A DNA stretch of 12,354 nt from Candidatus Gastranaerophilales bacterium (GTDB taxonomy: Bacteria; Cyanobacteriota; Vampirovibrionia; Gastranaerophilales; Gastranaerophilaceae): contig CANQOM010000035.1 of NCBI GenBank assembly GCA_947625445.1, positions 1 through 12,354 on the forward strand, read 5' to 3'. The notes under the pieces are model-generated. The model had not been told where the DNA came from. It worked only from the letters and a program-made list of their open reading frames with translations, and did no database searches. Every line of letters starts with the position of its first letter. Positions within the stretch are counted from its first letter, which is position 1. This document shows, one piece after another, positions 1-6,590 of this stretch. The translations under genes were made by a program, and so were the position numbers.

Positions 1-105
1 ACGAATGAAATAAAATCAGTAAAAGAAGATAAGAAAGAAATAGAAGAACAACTTAAAAAACAAGAAAATATCTTTGAGAAGAAAAATAAAGAAGAAGATA
101 AATAA
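1..105 (+). CDS. C-terminal fragment of an unknown, highly charged protein
   Basis: Frame 1 is open from the window edge to a TAA at 103-105, giving the last 34 residues of a protein whose start lies upstream. The visible tail is almost entirely Lys, Glu, Asp, Gln and Asn, with a heptad-like scatter of Ile, Val and Leu, so it is probably a helical or coiled-coil tail exposed to solvent. No domain can be recognised. A terminator hairpin follows within 10 bases, which supports a real gene end. The gene converges on yidD. Function unknown. Confidence 0.6.
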   Translation, partial: TNEIKSVKEDKKEIEEQLKKQENIFEKKNKEEDK

Positions 106-112
106 AAAAAAG

Positions 113-138
113 GACTGACATTTTAGTCAGTCTTTTTT
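113..138. terminator. Bidirectional intrinsic terminator between convergent genes
   Basis: A perfect 7-bp stem, GACTGAC (113-119) with GTCAGTC (126-132), closes a 6-base ATTTTA loop. An A-run (104-111) lies on the left and a T-run (133-138, continuing as ATTTTT) on the right, so both strands carry a stem followed by a U-tract. It would end the + strand gene stopping at 105 and the - strand cluster ending with yidD at 165. Confidence 0.85.
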
Positions 139-164
139 ATTTTTATCTGTCATTTAGAACTTGT

Positions 165-374
165 TTACGGAACAGGGTCATAGCCTCCGGGATGGAACGG
201 ATGACATTTTAATATGCGTTTGATTCCTAAAAATCCGCCTTTTAATATTCCATATTTTATTATTGCCTGTTTTGTATATTCTGAACAGGTTGGGTAAAAT
301 CTGCACACAGGCGGAGTTAGTCTTGAAAATAATTGATATATATTTATTAATTTTAATAATAATTTCTTAATCAT
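165..374 (-). CDS. yidD: Membrane protein insertion efficiency factor YidD
   Basis: A 69-residue protein that matches the YidD family over its full length. The visible signatures are CRFYPTCSEY at residues 24-33 and the C-terminal KCHPFHPGGYDPVP, both family hallmarks. The N-terminal stretch (about residues 1-20) is basic and amphipathic and would lie along the inner face of the cytoplasmic membrane. YidD assists YidC-dependent insertion of membrane proteins. In many genomes it sits in the rpmH-rnpA-yidD-yidC cluster. Here none of those neighbours is present and it is instead the last gene after a membrane glycosyltransferase, 27 bases downstream, before a shared terminator. The ATG at 374 has only a weak ribosome site (GGTAG-like), but no better start is available. 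Confidence 0.93.
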   Translation of the reverse strand: MIKKLLLKLINIYQLFSRLTPPVCRFYPTCSEYTKQAIIKYGILKGGFLGIKRILKCHPFHPGGYDPVP

Positions 375-401
375 AATTACATTCTACCATACATATTTTT
401 A

Positions 402-2126
402 TTAATATACAATAATTTCAGGCTCTGTTTTGTCTTCAAGTTTTTCTATGTCATATAACATATGTTGAATCATACAATAACGTTTTCCTGCATCTAAGAG
501 CATATATTTTATTCCGTATTCTTCTATAGCCCATAAATCTTTTATCTCTACAATAACAAAATCTTTTGGATTGTTTTTTAAATATTCCTTCAATCCTTCT
601 AAATTATTTTTATTGTAAAAATTAACATGATTATCATAATAGTAGATAAGACTATATTTTTTAGATGGTATAAAGGCAGTTAGTGTAACTTTTTCTTTGT
701 TGGCAATTTGTGCATAAGAAATAAGGTCATTTTCTCCTCCGTTTTTACATATAAAGTTATATATACTGGGGGTAATTACAAAAGATAAACTTATCATTAA
801 AATTATGTTTGATAAAAAAACAATTATTCTTCCTTTTAAAATTACTGCAAATATGCCTATTAAAGGAATTATAAAAAATATTATAATTAAGGGTATGACA
901 AGATGGTTTAAGCCGTTAAATAACCATTTGTTCAATATATTATGTCCTAATAACCCTGCTAATGAACAAATAATTAATGTAATATCAGGAATTAAAGTTG
1001 CAAAAAATATACTTTTATCATGTTTTTTCTTTATTAAATATTCATACCAATAATATCCGGAAATACATGCAGCGGGAAACATTAAAAATATTATTAAAAA
1101 TGTGTATTTATCACCGTATAAAACAGAAAATATTAATGCGCAAAAAAATACTATTGTGTTTATTGATAAAAATTTATCAACCTGCTTGAGTTTATTCCAT
1201 TTCTCTTTTAGTTTATCTTCTGAATTTTCTTTAAAGTATGAAATAAAAGAATTTATTATTGCCTTGAATTTTGTTCCCAATATCCATATAAATGAAAACG
1301 TCCAAGGTAAAAAACCAAGTAAAAATAATCCTATAACAGATAAAGATTCTTTTATTCCGGTATATTTAATTATGTTATATCCATCTATATATTCTTTTAT
1401 GAATGATAAACCATGTCTATTAATCATCAAAATATGCCACGGAAGAACTGTAATTAAAAATATTATTATGCCTATATAAATATAATGAATATTTAATAAT
1501 TTACGTGATTTCCCTGAAAATATAAATATTGCACTTATTGAAAATAAAGGAATTAAAAAACCTAAAATTCCTGCTGATAATACTGAAAGCCCGCAAAAAA
1601 ATAATATATAACACCATAGTAATGATTTATATTTGTCGTTTTTATTGAATAAAAGTAAATATGAAAATAATATTGTCTGCATCATTAAAAATGCAGAAAG
1701 TATATCATTAGTTGCTAATCTGGAAAATACTATTACCCCTAAACTAAGTGCTAAAATTAAAGAAATAATTATTGCATATGTTTTTTGTAAAATACTTTTA
1801 ATAACATAAAATAACGTAAAAATTCCTATTGTTGTTGCGGCAGCTATAGGAAGTCTTGCAGAAACTGCATTGATTTTACCAAAAATTAAACATGAAAAGT
1901 TAGTAATCCAAAAAAATAAAGGAGAATAATCGAAAATATTTTCCCCATTTAGCTTAATATTTACCCAACTGTTATAATTTAACATTTCTTTTGCAATTGC
2001 AACAAATTTTGTTTCATCTGTATCTATGAACGGATAACTTCCCATATTTATAAAATATATAAGAATGGACAATACAAGTATAATTGCCGGTAATATAAAA
2101 TTTATATAGTTATATTTAAATTTCAT
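402..2126 (-). CDS. ArnT/PMT-type membrane glycosyltransferase (GT83-like)
   Basis: A 574-residue integral membrane protein with roughly a dozen hydrophobic segments in its first 460 residues and a soluble C-terminal domain of about 110 residues. The first periplasmic loop after TM1 carries DTDETKF (D35, D37, E38), which corresponds to the acidic catalytic or metal-binding DE motif of ArnT and related PMT_2 enzymes. It is followed by an 'lnGxxxfdYsPLffW' stretch matching the family's 'G..y..KPPL.YW' signature. Such enzymes move a sugar from a polyprenyl phosphate carrier to lipid A, protein or another acceptor on the outer side of the inner membrane. The acceptor and sugar cannot be read from sequence, so I do not assign arnT itself. 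GAGG lies just ahead of the ATG. It sits between the FAD protein gene and yidD on the same strand, so it is probably co-transcribed with them. Confidence 0.82.
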   Translation of the reverse strand: MKFKYNYINFILPAIILVLSILIYFINMGSYPFIDTDETKFVAIAKEMLNYNSWVNIKLNGENIFDYSPLFFWITNFSCLIFGKINAVSARLPIAAATTIGIFTLFYVIKSILQKTYAIIISLILALSLGVIVFSRLATNDILSAFLMMQTILFSYLLLFNKNDKYKSLLWCYILFFCGLSVLSAGILGFLIPLFSISAIFIFSGKSRKLLNIHYIYIGIIIFLITVLPWHILMINRHGLSFIKEYIDGYNIIKYTGIKESLSVIGLFLLGFLPWTFSFIWILGTKFKAIINSFISYFKENSEDKLKEKWNKLKQVDKFLSINTIVFFCALIFSVLYGDKYTFLIIFLMFPAACISGYYWYEYLIKKKHDKSIFFATLIPDITLIICSLAGLLGHNILNKWLFNGLNHLVIPLIIIFFIIPLIGIFAVILKGRIIVFLSNIILMISLSFVITPSIYNFICKNGGENDLISYAQIANKEKVTLTAFIPSKKYSLIYYYDNHVNFYNKNNLEGLKEYLKNNPKDFVIVEIKDLWAIEEYGIKYMLLDAGKRYCMIQHMLYDIEKLEDKTEPEIIVY

Positions 2127-2164
2127 TTTGCCTCGACTCTGTTAAAAATTTTAAATGATAATTA

Positions 2165-3538
2165 TTATTTTGAACAAATAACCCTTGCAACATGAATGCC
2201 GGAAGCGGAAGCTTGTATTAACCCTCTTGTAACTCCTGCGCCGTCGCCTATAGCGTACAAATTCTTTACACCTTCTGTTTCAAGATTATTCGTTAATTTT
2301 ACTCTTCCTGAATAGAATTTTACTTCTACTCCATATAAAAGTGTATATCTTGAAGCGGTTCCAGGTGCAATCTTATCAAGAGCATAAAGCATTTCTATAA
2401 TTGCAGTCATTTGTCTGTATGGCAGAACAAGACTTAAATCACCGGGAGTTGCACAAGCCAGTGTAGGAGTTATTATACTGCTTTTAATTCTTTCCGGGGT
2501 AGAACGTCTGCCGTCAAGTAAATCTCCAAACCTTTGAACAAGTACTCCTCCTGCAAGCATATTCGCTAATCTTGCTACATGTTGACCATATGCTATCGGC
2601 TCTTTAAAGGGTTCTGTAAATTTTTCAGATACTAAAAGTGCAAAGTTTGTATTAGCAGTTCTGTAATTAGCATAACTATGTCCGTTTACTGTTGATATAC
2701 CTGAATAGTTTTCTGTTACTACTTCGCCGTATGGATTCATACAAAATGTTCTGACTTCATCTCCGAATGTAGGAGAATGATATATTAGTTTAGATTCATA
2801 TAATTTTTCAGTGATTGGTTCAAATACAGGTGCAGGTAATTCCACCCTTACTCCAACATCTACTGCATTATTTACCATACCTATTTTGTTTTTTGCAAAC
2901 TCATGCGTAAGCCAGTCTGCTCCTTCTCTTCCGGGAGCTATTATTATATTATCTGCTTCAATCTTTTTATTGTCTGATGTAATAAACCCTTTAACCTGAC
3001 CATTTTCAACAATTAGCTTATCCGCTATTGTATCGTATAAAATAGTAATTTTTTTATCCAAAAAATCTTGCATATTCTTAAGTACATTTAAACTTCTCTC
3101 TGTACCAAGATGTCTGACAGGAGAATGTACAAGTTTTAACTCCGCTAATGTTGCAGCTCTTTCAATATCTGCAAATATTTCTTTGTCTGTTCCAAATACC
3201 TCATCTGTTGCACCAAATTCTAAATACTTATCATCTGTATATTTTATAAGTTCTTCAACGTTTTTTCTAGGCATATAATCTGTTAAATGACCGCCTACAT
3301 CAGGGGTAAGAGTTAATTTGCCGTCGGAAAATGCACCTGCACCTCCCCATCCGCATAATAATCCGCATTTCTTACACGTCGGACATTTTTCATATCCTTC
3401 TCTTAAAAGACATTTCCTCTTCTCTATTTGTACACCTTTTTCAACTAAGATGACTTTCCATTCGGGTTTTAACTTCATTATTTCAAGCGCTGCAAATATT
3501 CCTGCCGGTCCGCCACCTATTATTGCTACATTGTACAT
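2165..3538 (-). CDS. NAD(P)/FAD-dependent oxidoreductase, COG2509 type
   Basis: The 457-residue protein starts with a classic dinucleotide-binding strand-turn-helix (AIIGGGPAG, glycines 8-10 and 13). It ends with a second FAD-contacting motif (LYAIGDGAGVTRGLIQASAS), as in the uncharacterised 'FAD-dependent dehydrogenase' family COG2509. A Cys cluster, C52-x2-C55-x2-C58-x3-C62, sits directly before the GWGGAGAFSDGKL signature, and C43 lies nearby; this could bind metal or be redox active. The exact substrate is unknown. I place the start at the ATG at 3538 rather than the in-frame TTG at 3550, because GGAG (3548-3545) lies 6 bases ahead of the ATG and is inside the longer reading frame. A TACAAT -10-like hexamer reads on this strand at 3579-3574. 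It is the first gene of the three-gene minus-strand cluster. Confidence 0.85.
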   Translation of the reverse strand: MYNVAIIGGGPAGIFAALEIMKLKPEWKVILVEKGVQIEKRKCLLREGYEKCPTCKKCGLLCGWGGAGAFSDGKLTLTPDVGGHLTDYMPRKNVEELIKYTDDKYLEFGATDEVFGTDKEIFADIERAATLAELKLVHSPVRHLGTERSLNVLKNMQDFLDKKITILYDTIADKLIVENGQVKGFITSDNKKIEADNIIIAPGREGADWLTHEFAKNKIGMVNNAVDVGVRVELPAPVFEPITEKLYESKLIYHSPTFGDEVRTFCMNPYGEVVTENYSGISTVNGHSYANYRTANTNFALLVSEKFTEPFKEPIAYGQHVARLANMLAGGVLVQRFGDLLDGRRSTPERIKSSIITPTLACATPGDLSLVLPYRQMTAIIEMLYALDKIAPGTASRYTLLYGVEVKFYSGRVKLTNNLETEGVKNLYAIGDGAGVTRGLIQASASGIHVARVICSK

Positions 3539-3641
3539 TCTCTTCTCCAATGGTTATATTCCAAAACATCATGATTGTAGCTTAAACTTTTGTTATTTTA
3601 AATAAGTATTTAAAAACATTTTACTTTACTAAATAAAGTTA

Positions 3642-3672
3642 AAAAGGATTCTATTTTAAAGAATACTTTTTA
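3642..3672. repeat. Imperfect inverted repeat in the divergent intergenic region
   Basis: AAAAAGGATTC (3642-3652) and GAATACTTTTT (3662-3672) are complementary at 10 of 11 positions around a 9-base AT-rich spacer. The symmetry and the A/T runs at both ends could reflect an operator for the divergent promoters or a weak terminator. It lies about 100 bases upstream of the FAD gene start and 56 bases upstream of the XRE remnant. The sequence does not decide between these roles. Confidence 0.4.
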
Positions 3673-3727
3673 TATTATTTAATTTAGTGTCGTAACATTT
3701 TGGATACAGGTTGTATTGTAACACCTT

Positions 3728-3892
3728 ATGACTGCCCGTAAAAATTTACTTGGACGTTTATGCGTAAATATGTATTTTAATTATATATGGCAAATTGAGA
3801 CTGGAGAAGCTAACGTTACAATTAAAACTATGAAAATTCTTGCTTATGCTCTTGATGTAAAATTAAGTGTCCTTTTTGATTTTACTTTCTAA
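3728..3892 (+). pseudogene. Remnant of an XRE-family helix-turn-helix regulator
   Basis: A 54-codon reading frame from ATG 3728 to TAA 3892. Its residues from about 18 on (NYIWQIETGEANVTI, then KTMKILAYALDVKLSVLF) match the recognition helix and the two following helices of the HTH_3/XRE fold, including the hallmark 'yIsqiE.G...p....l.kia.aLdv.l..lf'. The first two helices, normally 'iR.lR...gltqeeLA', are not recognisable in this frame or in the two neighbouring upstream frames, which are interrupted by stops. No good Shine-Dalgarno precedes the ATG. I therefore read it as the 3' remnant of a repressor or antitoxin-type gene, although a functional minimal protein cannot be excluded. Its end overlaps the candidate rlmH promoter. 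Confidence 0.6.
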
Positions 3893-3903
3893 AGTTGTAT
3901 TAT
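3876..3903 (+). promoter_or_regulatory. Candidate rlmH promoter giving a leaderless mRNA
   Basis: TTGATT (3876-3881) and TATTAT (3898-3903) are separated by 16 bases, a good sigma-70-type arrangement. The expected start point, about 7 bases after the -10 box, falls at or next to the A of the rlmH ATG (3911). No Shine-Dalgarno sequence is visible ahead of that ATG (TTGTATTATAAAATAT). The -35 box lies inside the XRE remnant. Confidence 0.5.
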
Positions 3904-3910
3904 AAAATAT

Positions 3911-4381
3911 ATGAACATAAAAGTTATTGCAGTTGGTAAGATTAAAGAACAGTATTTAAAAAACGCAATAAATGAATATGAAAAGCGTTTGAGTCCGTTT
4001 TGCGGTTTTTCTATAATAGAAGTTGCCGCAGAACAAATATTAGATGAATCTTTGGCTCAGAAATATTTGAAACTTGAAGCTGAAAGAATAATTCAAAATA
4101 TCAAACCTGATTCTTATATAATCACGCTTGAAATTAAAGGAAAAAAATTAACTTCTTTGGACTTTGCACAAAAAATAAAAGAAATTGTTAATGAAGGTAA
4201 AAAGGAACTTATTTTTATTATTGGCGGAGCTAACGGACTTGATAAATCCGTCAGTGAGCGTGCAGATTTTAAATTAAGTTTTTCCGATATGACATTCACA
4301 CATCAAATGATACGTCTTATTTTAACTGAACAACTATATAGAGCATTTAAAATAAACGCTAACGAACCTTATCACAGATAA
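3911..4381 (+). CDS. rlmH: 23S rRNA (pseudouridine1915-N3)-methyltransferase RlmH
   Basis: The 156-residue length and the whole sequence fit RlmH, a small SPOUT-class methyltransferase. It uses S-adenosylmethionine to methylate pseudouridine 1915 in helix 69 of 23S rRNA on assembled 70S ribosomes. Visible hallmarks are the N-terminal 'KVIAVGKIKEqYLKnAinEYeKRLs', the cofactor-knot strand and loop FIIGGANGLDKSV (about residues 102-114), the segment LSFSDMTFTHQMIRLILTEQLYRAFKI, and the invariant C-terminal end with YHR. The protein acts as a dimer in the cytoplasm. The ATG at 3911 gives the expected N-terminus, although no ribosome-binding site is seen; see the leaderless promoter entry. Phage late genes begin 162 bases downstream, so its 3' end may be an insertion site. 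Confidence 0.96.
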   Translation: MNIKVIAVGKIKEQYLKNAINEYEKRLSPFCGFSIIEVAAEQILDESLAQKYLKLEAERIIQNIKPDSYIITLEIKGKKLTSLDFAQKIKEIVNEGKKELIFIIGGANGLDKSVSERADFKLSFSDMTFTHQMIRLILTEQLYRAFKINANEPYHR

Positions 4382-4394
4382 TTTCAATTGATTA

Positions 4395-4412
4395 TTGTAA
4401 AATTTTGTAAAA
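4395..4412 (+). repeat. Tandem TTGTAAAA pair, 10-bp period
   Basis: TTGTAAAA occurs at 4395-4402 and again at 4405-4412, exactly one helical turn apart, just after the rlmH stop codon. Same-face tandem sites are typical of regulator or recombinase arm-type binding, but in AT-rich DNA this can also arise by chance. The two copies also resemble -35 elements. Confidence 0.3.
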
Positions 4413-4432
4413 ATAGAACTAATAGATATATC

Positions 4433-4460
4433 TTTTAGAATAAAAATGTGCTAATATAAT
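4433..4460 (+). promoter_or_regulatory. Candidate promoter of the phage late module
   Basis: A perfect TATAAT lies at 4455-4460. The matching -35 region (TTTTAG, 4433-4438, 16-base spacer) is poor, so an activator may be needed. The expected start near 4467 would leave a leader of about 77 bases before the ATG at 4544. The leader includes the small palindrome TAGTAACTA (4483-4491) and a strong GAGGGAGGGG ribosome site at 4526-4535. No other promoter is apparent between rlmH and the phage genes. Confidence 0.45.
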
Positions 4461-4543
4461 AGTATGATTTGAATCAAGACTTTAGTAACTATTAGAGTGA
4501 AACGGTGGCTGGATTCGTTAAATCAGAGGGAGGGGTATGGTTT

Positions 4544-4906
4544 ATGATATATTGTTGCGGCCGATATCATGTGCCGACAAAGACAGTAATTGTTGCGCCT
4601 GATTTTTTACATCGAGACAGAAAACTTGAAATAATTATTTGTCCCGTATGCGGAAGTTTATCTGCATGTTTAACGCAATACAATATAAAAGAGCAAAAGT
4701 ATGAAACAATAAGACCCAAAAGAAAAAAAACTGCCAAGTTTATTCAAGAGGTCGAAGCCGGCAAATGGTCTGAGGTAAAAATAAAATATGGAACCAAAGA
4801 ACGTGCCGGCTTTGTCTATGGAGTGAATAAAGTTTTAAAAGACGGTACTATTAAACAATATGCAGTAGATTTTAACGGAACTAAAACATTGGTAAAAGTT
4901 ATATAA
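4544..4906 (+). CDS. Small zinc-knuckle protein heading the phage late module (function unknown)
   Basis: I place the start at ATG 4544, giving 120 residues, because GAGGGAGGGG (4526-4535) lies 8 bases ahead. An in-frame GTG at 4505 would add 13 residues but has no ribosome site. The N-terminal part carries C4-C5 and a CPVCG knuckle (C33, C36), with H9, H23 and C42 nearby, so a zinc ribbon is likely. A basic linker (RPKRKKTAKF) follows. The last 45 residues alternate in a beta-strand pattern (KIKYG, AGFVYGVN, KQYAVDF, KTLVKV) that could be a small SH3-like barrel. I do not recognise the family. Its place between a promoter and a terminator-like hairpin, immediately ahead of the terminase genes, suggests a nucleic-acid-binding regulator or packaging accessory; that is inference only. 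Confidence 0.7.
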   Translation: MIYCCGRYHVPTKTVIVAPDFLHRDRKLEIIICPVCGSLSACLTQYNIKEQKYETIRPKRKKTAKFIQEVEAGKWSEVKIKYGTKERAGFVYGVNKVLKDGTIKQYAVDFNGTKTLVKVI

Positions 4907-4928
4907 AAGTTTTAATTTATACTTTTTT

Positions 4929-4960
4929 CGGTCGGAATCAAAATTTCCGCCGATTTTTTT
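4929..4960 (+). terminator. Terminator-like hairpin between the zinc-knuckle gene and the terminase genes
   Basis: CGGTCGGAA (4929-4937) pairs with TTCCGCCG (4945-4952) with one bulged C and one G-U pair. A run of seven T (4954-4960) follows directly. It looks like an intrinsic terminator or an attenuator. No separate promoter fits in the 14 bases before the next ATG, so the late genes would need read-through or an upstream antitermination event. Confidence 0.65.
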
Positions 4961-4974
4961 ATAGGAAAGTAACT

Positions 4975-5265
4975 ATGGTAAAGAAGAAAAAAGAAACTAA
5001 AAATTATTCAAAAGATGATTCTTTTGAAAATTTAGAGACTGTTCAACAGATGGCATTAAACAGACGTGGCAAAGATGATGAAATTAACCCTGATATTTCT
5101 GTTTTTCTGAAAGCAGAAGAATTAAAGGGAAAATTATGCGGGCTTTACTCTGAAAAACAAAATAACTTTCAATCGATAAATGTTATGGGAAGTGTGAAAA
5201 TAAACGGTAAAAATTTGGAAGTTAATGTTGGAGAAGCAGTTAAAACGGAACAAAGTGATGATTGA
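4975..5265 (+). CDS. Putative terminase small-subunit-like protein
   Basis: A 96-residue soluble protein directly upstream of, and overlapping by 8 bases, the large terminase gene. AGGAAAG precedes the ATG. Residues about 44-66 (FLKAEELKGKLCGLYSEKQ) resemble the 'RLKALELLGKhlGmf' segment near the C-terminus of Terminase_2-type small subunits. A short beta-rich tail (INVMGSVKINGKNLEVN) follows. The first 40 residues are polar and lysine-rich, with no evident helix-turn-helix, so the usual DNA-recognition part appears to be missing or replaced. The assignment rests mainly on position and this weak similarity. It could instead be an unrelated small packaging protein. Confidence 0.5.
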   Translation: MVKKKKETKNYSKDDSFENLETVQQMALNRRGKDDEINPDISVFLKAEELKGKLCGLYSEKQNNFQSINVMGSVKINGKNLEVNVGEAVKTEQSDD

Positions 5266-6568
5266 ATTACCTAAGATATTGGATATCCCTGAAAAAATAA
5301 TACCGGTTATAACACAGATTAATGATTATAATTATTTTTTAATTGAAGGAGGAAGGGGTGGTGGCAAATCACAGAGTATAGCAAGAATTATTTTATGGTT
5401 ATGTGAAACAAGAAAAGTAAGAGTCTGCTGCGGAAGAGAAACTCAAGCAACAATATCGGACAGTGTTTATAAAATATTTAATGATTTAATTAGTGATTAT
5501 AATTTAAACTTTACAATACAAGCAAATAAAATTACACATAATAAAACAGGTTCGGTAGTAATATTTAAGGGGTTTAGAGAGCAGGGAAGAGTTAACATCA
5601 AAGGGTTAGAAGGAGTTGATATTCTATGGATAGATGAAGCACAAGCTATTACTAAATCTACCCTTGATGTTATAATTCCGACAATCAGAAAGAAAAATTC
5701 TATAGTTATTTTTACTATGAATCGGCTTGTAAGAAAAGACCCTGTTTATACGGAATTTATATCACGTGATGACTGTCTCCATATTAAAATAAATTATTAT
5801 GACAATAAACATTGTCCTAAAAAGCTGATAGATGAAGCAAAACGCTGCAAAGAAAGAAATATACTTGATTATGAATATATATGGGAAGGCAATCCGTTAG
5901 ATAAAACAAACGATTTTTTGTTTTCTGCTATAAAGCTTGATAAAGCAAAAAATATAATGATAAAAGATGAATATTACCGAAAAATCAGGTGTATGTCCGT
6001 TGACCTTGCAGGGAACGGAGGGGATTTATGTGTAGCCAGTTTAATAGAATCAAAAAGTTCTGTTCAATGGTCTTTAGAAAAACAGGAACATTGGTCTGAA
6101 CCGGATACTGATGTTACAAAAGGGAAAATTATAAATCTTTATTCTCTCTGGAATCCTGAATTACTTATATTAGATGCTGACGGATTAGGATATTCCATAT
6201 ATGTAAGTATAAAAAATGTAATTACAAATACTATAAAATTTAACGGAGCGGCTTCAAGTAACCGTCCAAATGCTTTAAATCGCCGTGCTGATGGTTATTT
6301 GACATTAAAAGATTATATTGATAATGAATGGTTAAAAATTTCTTCTGATTTGACTATATCTCAGCTTGAATATATTAAAAAGTCTTATAAACCAAACGGT
6401 CAAATTTTTATTCAATCTAAAAAAGATATGAAAGCAGAACAAGGAGAAAGTCCTGATTTTGCAGATAGTCTTATGATGGGTATTTATGCCATTAATTATT
6501 ATTCATATCTTATTGATGAAAAAGAAGAGACAGTAATATTGGATTCTAATTTTGATCCTTATGATTAA
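5258..6568 (+). CDS. terL: Phage terminase large subunit (PBSX/Terminase_3-like)
   Basis: The packaging motor, with ATPase and headful or cos nuclease domains. In the 436-residue form, the ATPase shows a Walker A loop GGRGGGKS (31-38), an adenine-side motif GRETQATISDS (59-69), Walker B DILWIDEAQ (D126, E127) and the coupling motif FTMN. The RNase H-like nuclease domain keeps its acidic residues: SVDLAGNGGD (D249), LILDADG (D306, D308) and SPDFADSLMMG (D400, D403). The overall length fits the PBSX-type family. I choose ATG 5258, which overlaps the preceding stop codon and has GGAA at 5247-5250, over ATG 5225. The earlier start would add 11 residues and has its ribosome site too close. The protein docks on the portal encoded at 7304. 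Confidence 0.93.
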   Translation: MIELPKILDIPEKIIPVITQINDYNYFLIEGGRGGGKSQSIARIILWLCETRKVRVCCGRETQATISDSVYKIFNDLISDYNLNFTIQANKITHNKTGSVVIFKGFREQGRVNIKGLEGVDILWIDEAQAITKSTLDVIIPTIRKKNSIVIFTMNRLVRKDPVYTEFISRDDCLHIKINYYDNKHCPKKLIDEAKRCKERNILDYEYIWEGNPLDKTNDFLFSAIKLDKAKNIMIKDEYYRKIRCMSVDLAGNGGDLCVASLIESKSSVQWSLEKQEHWSEPDTDVTKGKIINLYSLWNPELLILDADGLGYSIYVSIKNVITNTIKFNGAASSNRPNALNRRADGYLTLKDYIDNEWLKISSDLTISQLEYIKKSYKPNGQIFIQSKKDMKAEQGESPDFADSLMMGIYAINYYSYLIDEKEETVILDSNFDPYD

Positions 6569-6590
6569 AACACGTTAAGGGGGTAATTTT

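Noticed and set aside
805..1479. Three overlapping + strand open frames (805-1053, 998-1189, 1102-1479)
   Set aside because: They lie wholly inside the minus-strand glycosyltransferase gene, lack ribosome sites and have no recognisable motifs; they are shadows caused by AT-rich membrane-protein codons.
2811..3605. + strand frames at 2811-2999 and 3318-3605
   Set aside because: Both are antisense to the well-supported FAD oxidoreductase; the second has an odd His/Pro-rich composition produced by the opposite strand's Cys/Gly motifs.
4114..4299. Minus-strand frame inside rlmH
   Set aside because: It is antisense to a strongly conserved gene and has no ribosome site or motif.
4505..4543. GTG start extending the zinc-knuckle protein by 13 residues
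   Set aside because: No ribosome site precedes GTG 4505, whereas a strong GAGGGAGGGG lies 8 bases ahead of ATG 4544, inside the longer frame.
5225..5257. Earlier ATG for the large terminase
   Set aside because: Its GGAAG is only 3 bases away and it would overlap the preceding gene by 41 bases; ATG 5258 gives a typical short overlap and a better N-terminus.
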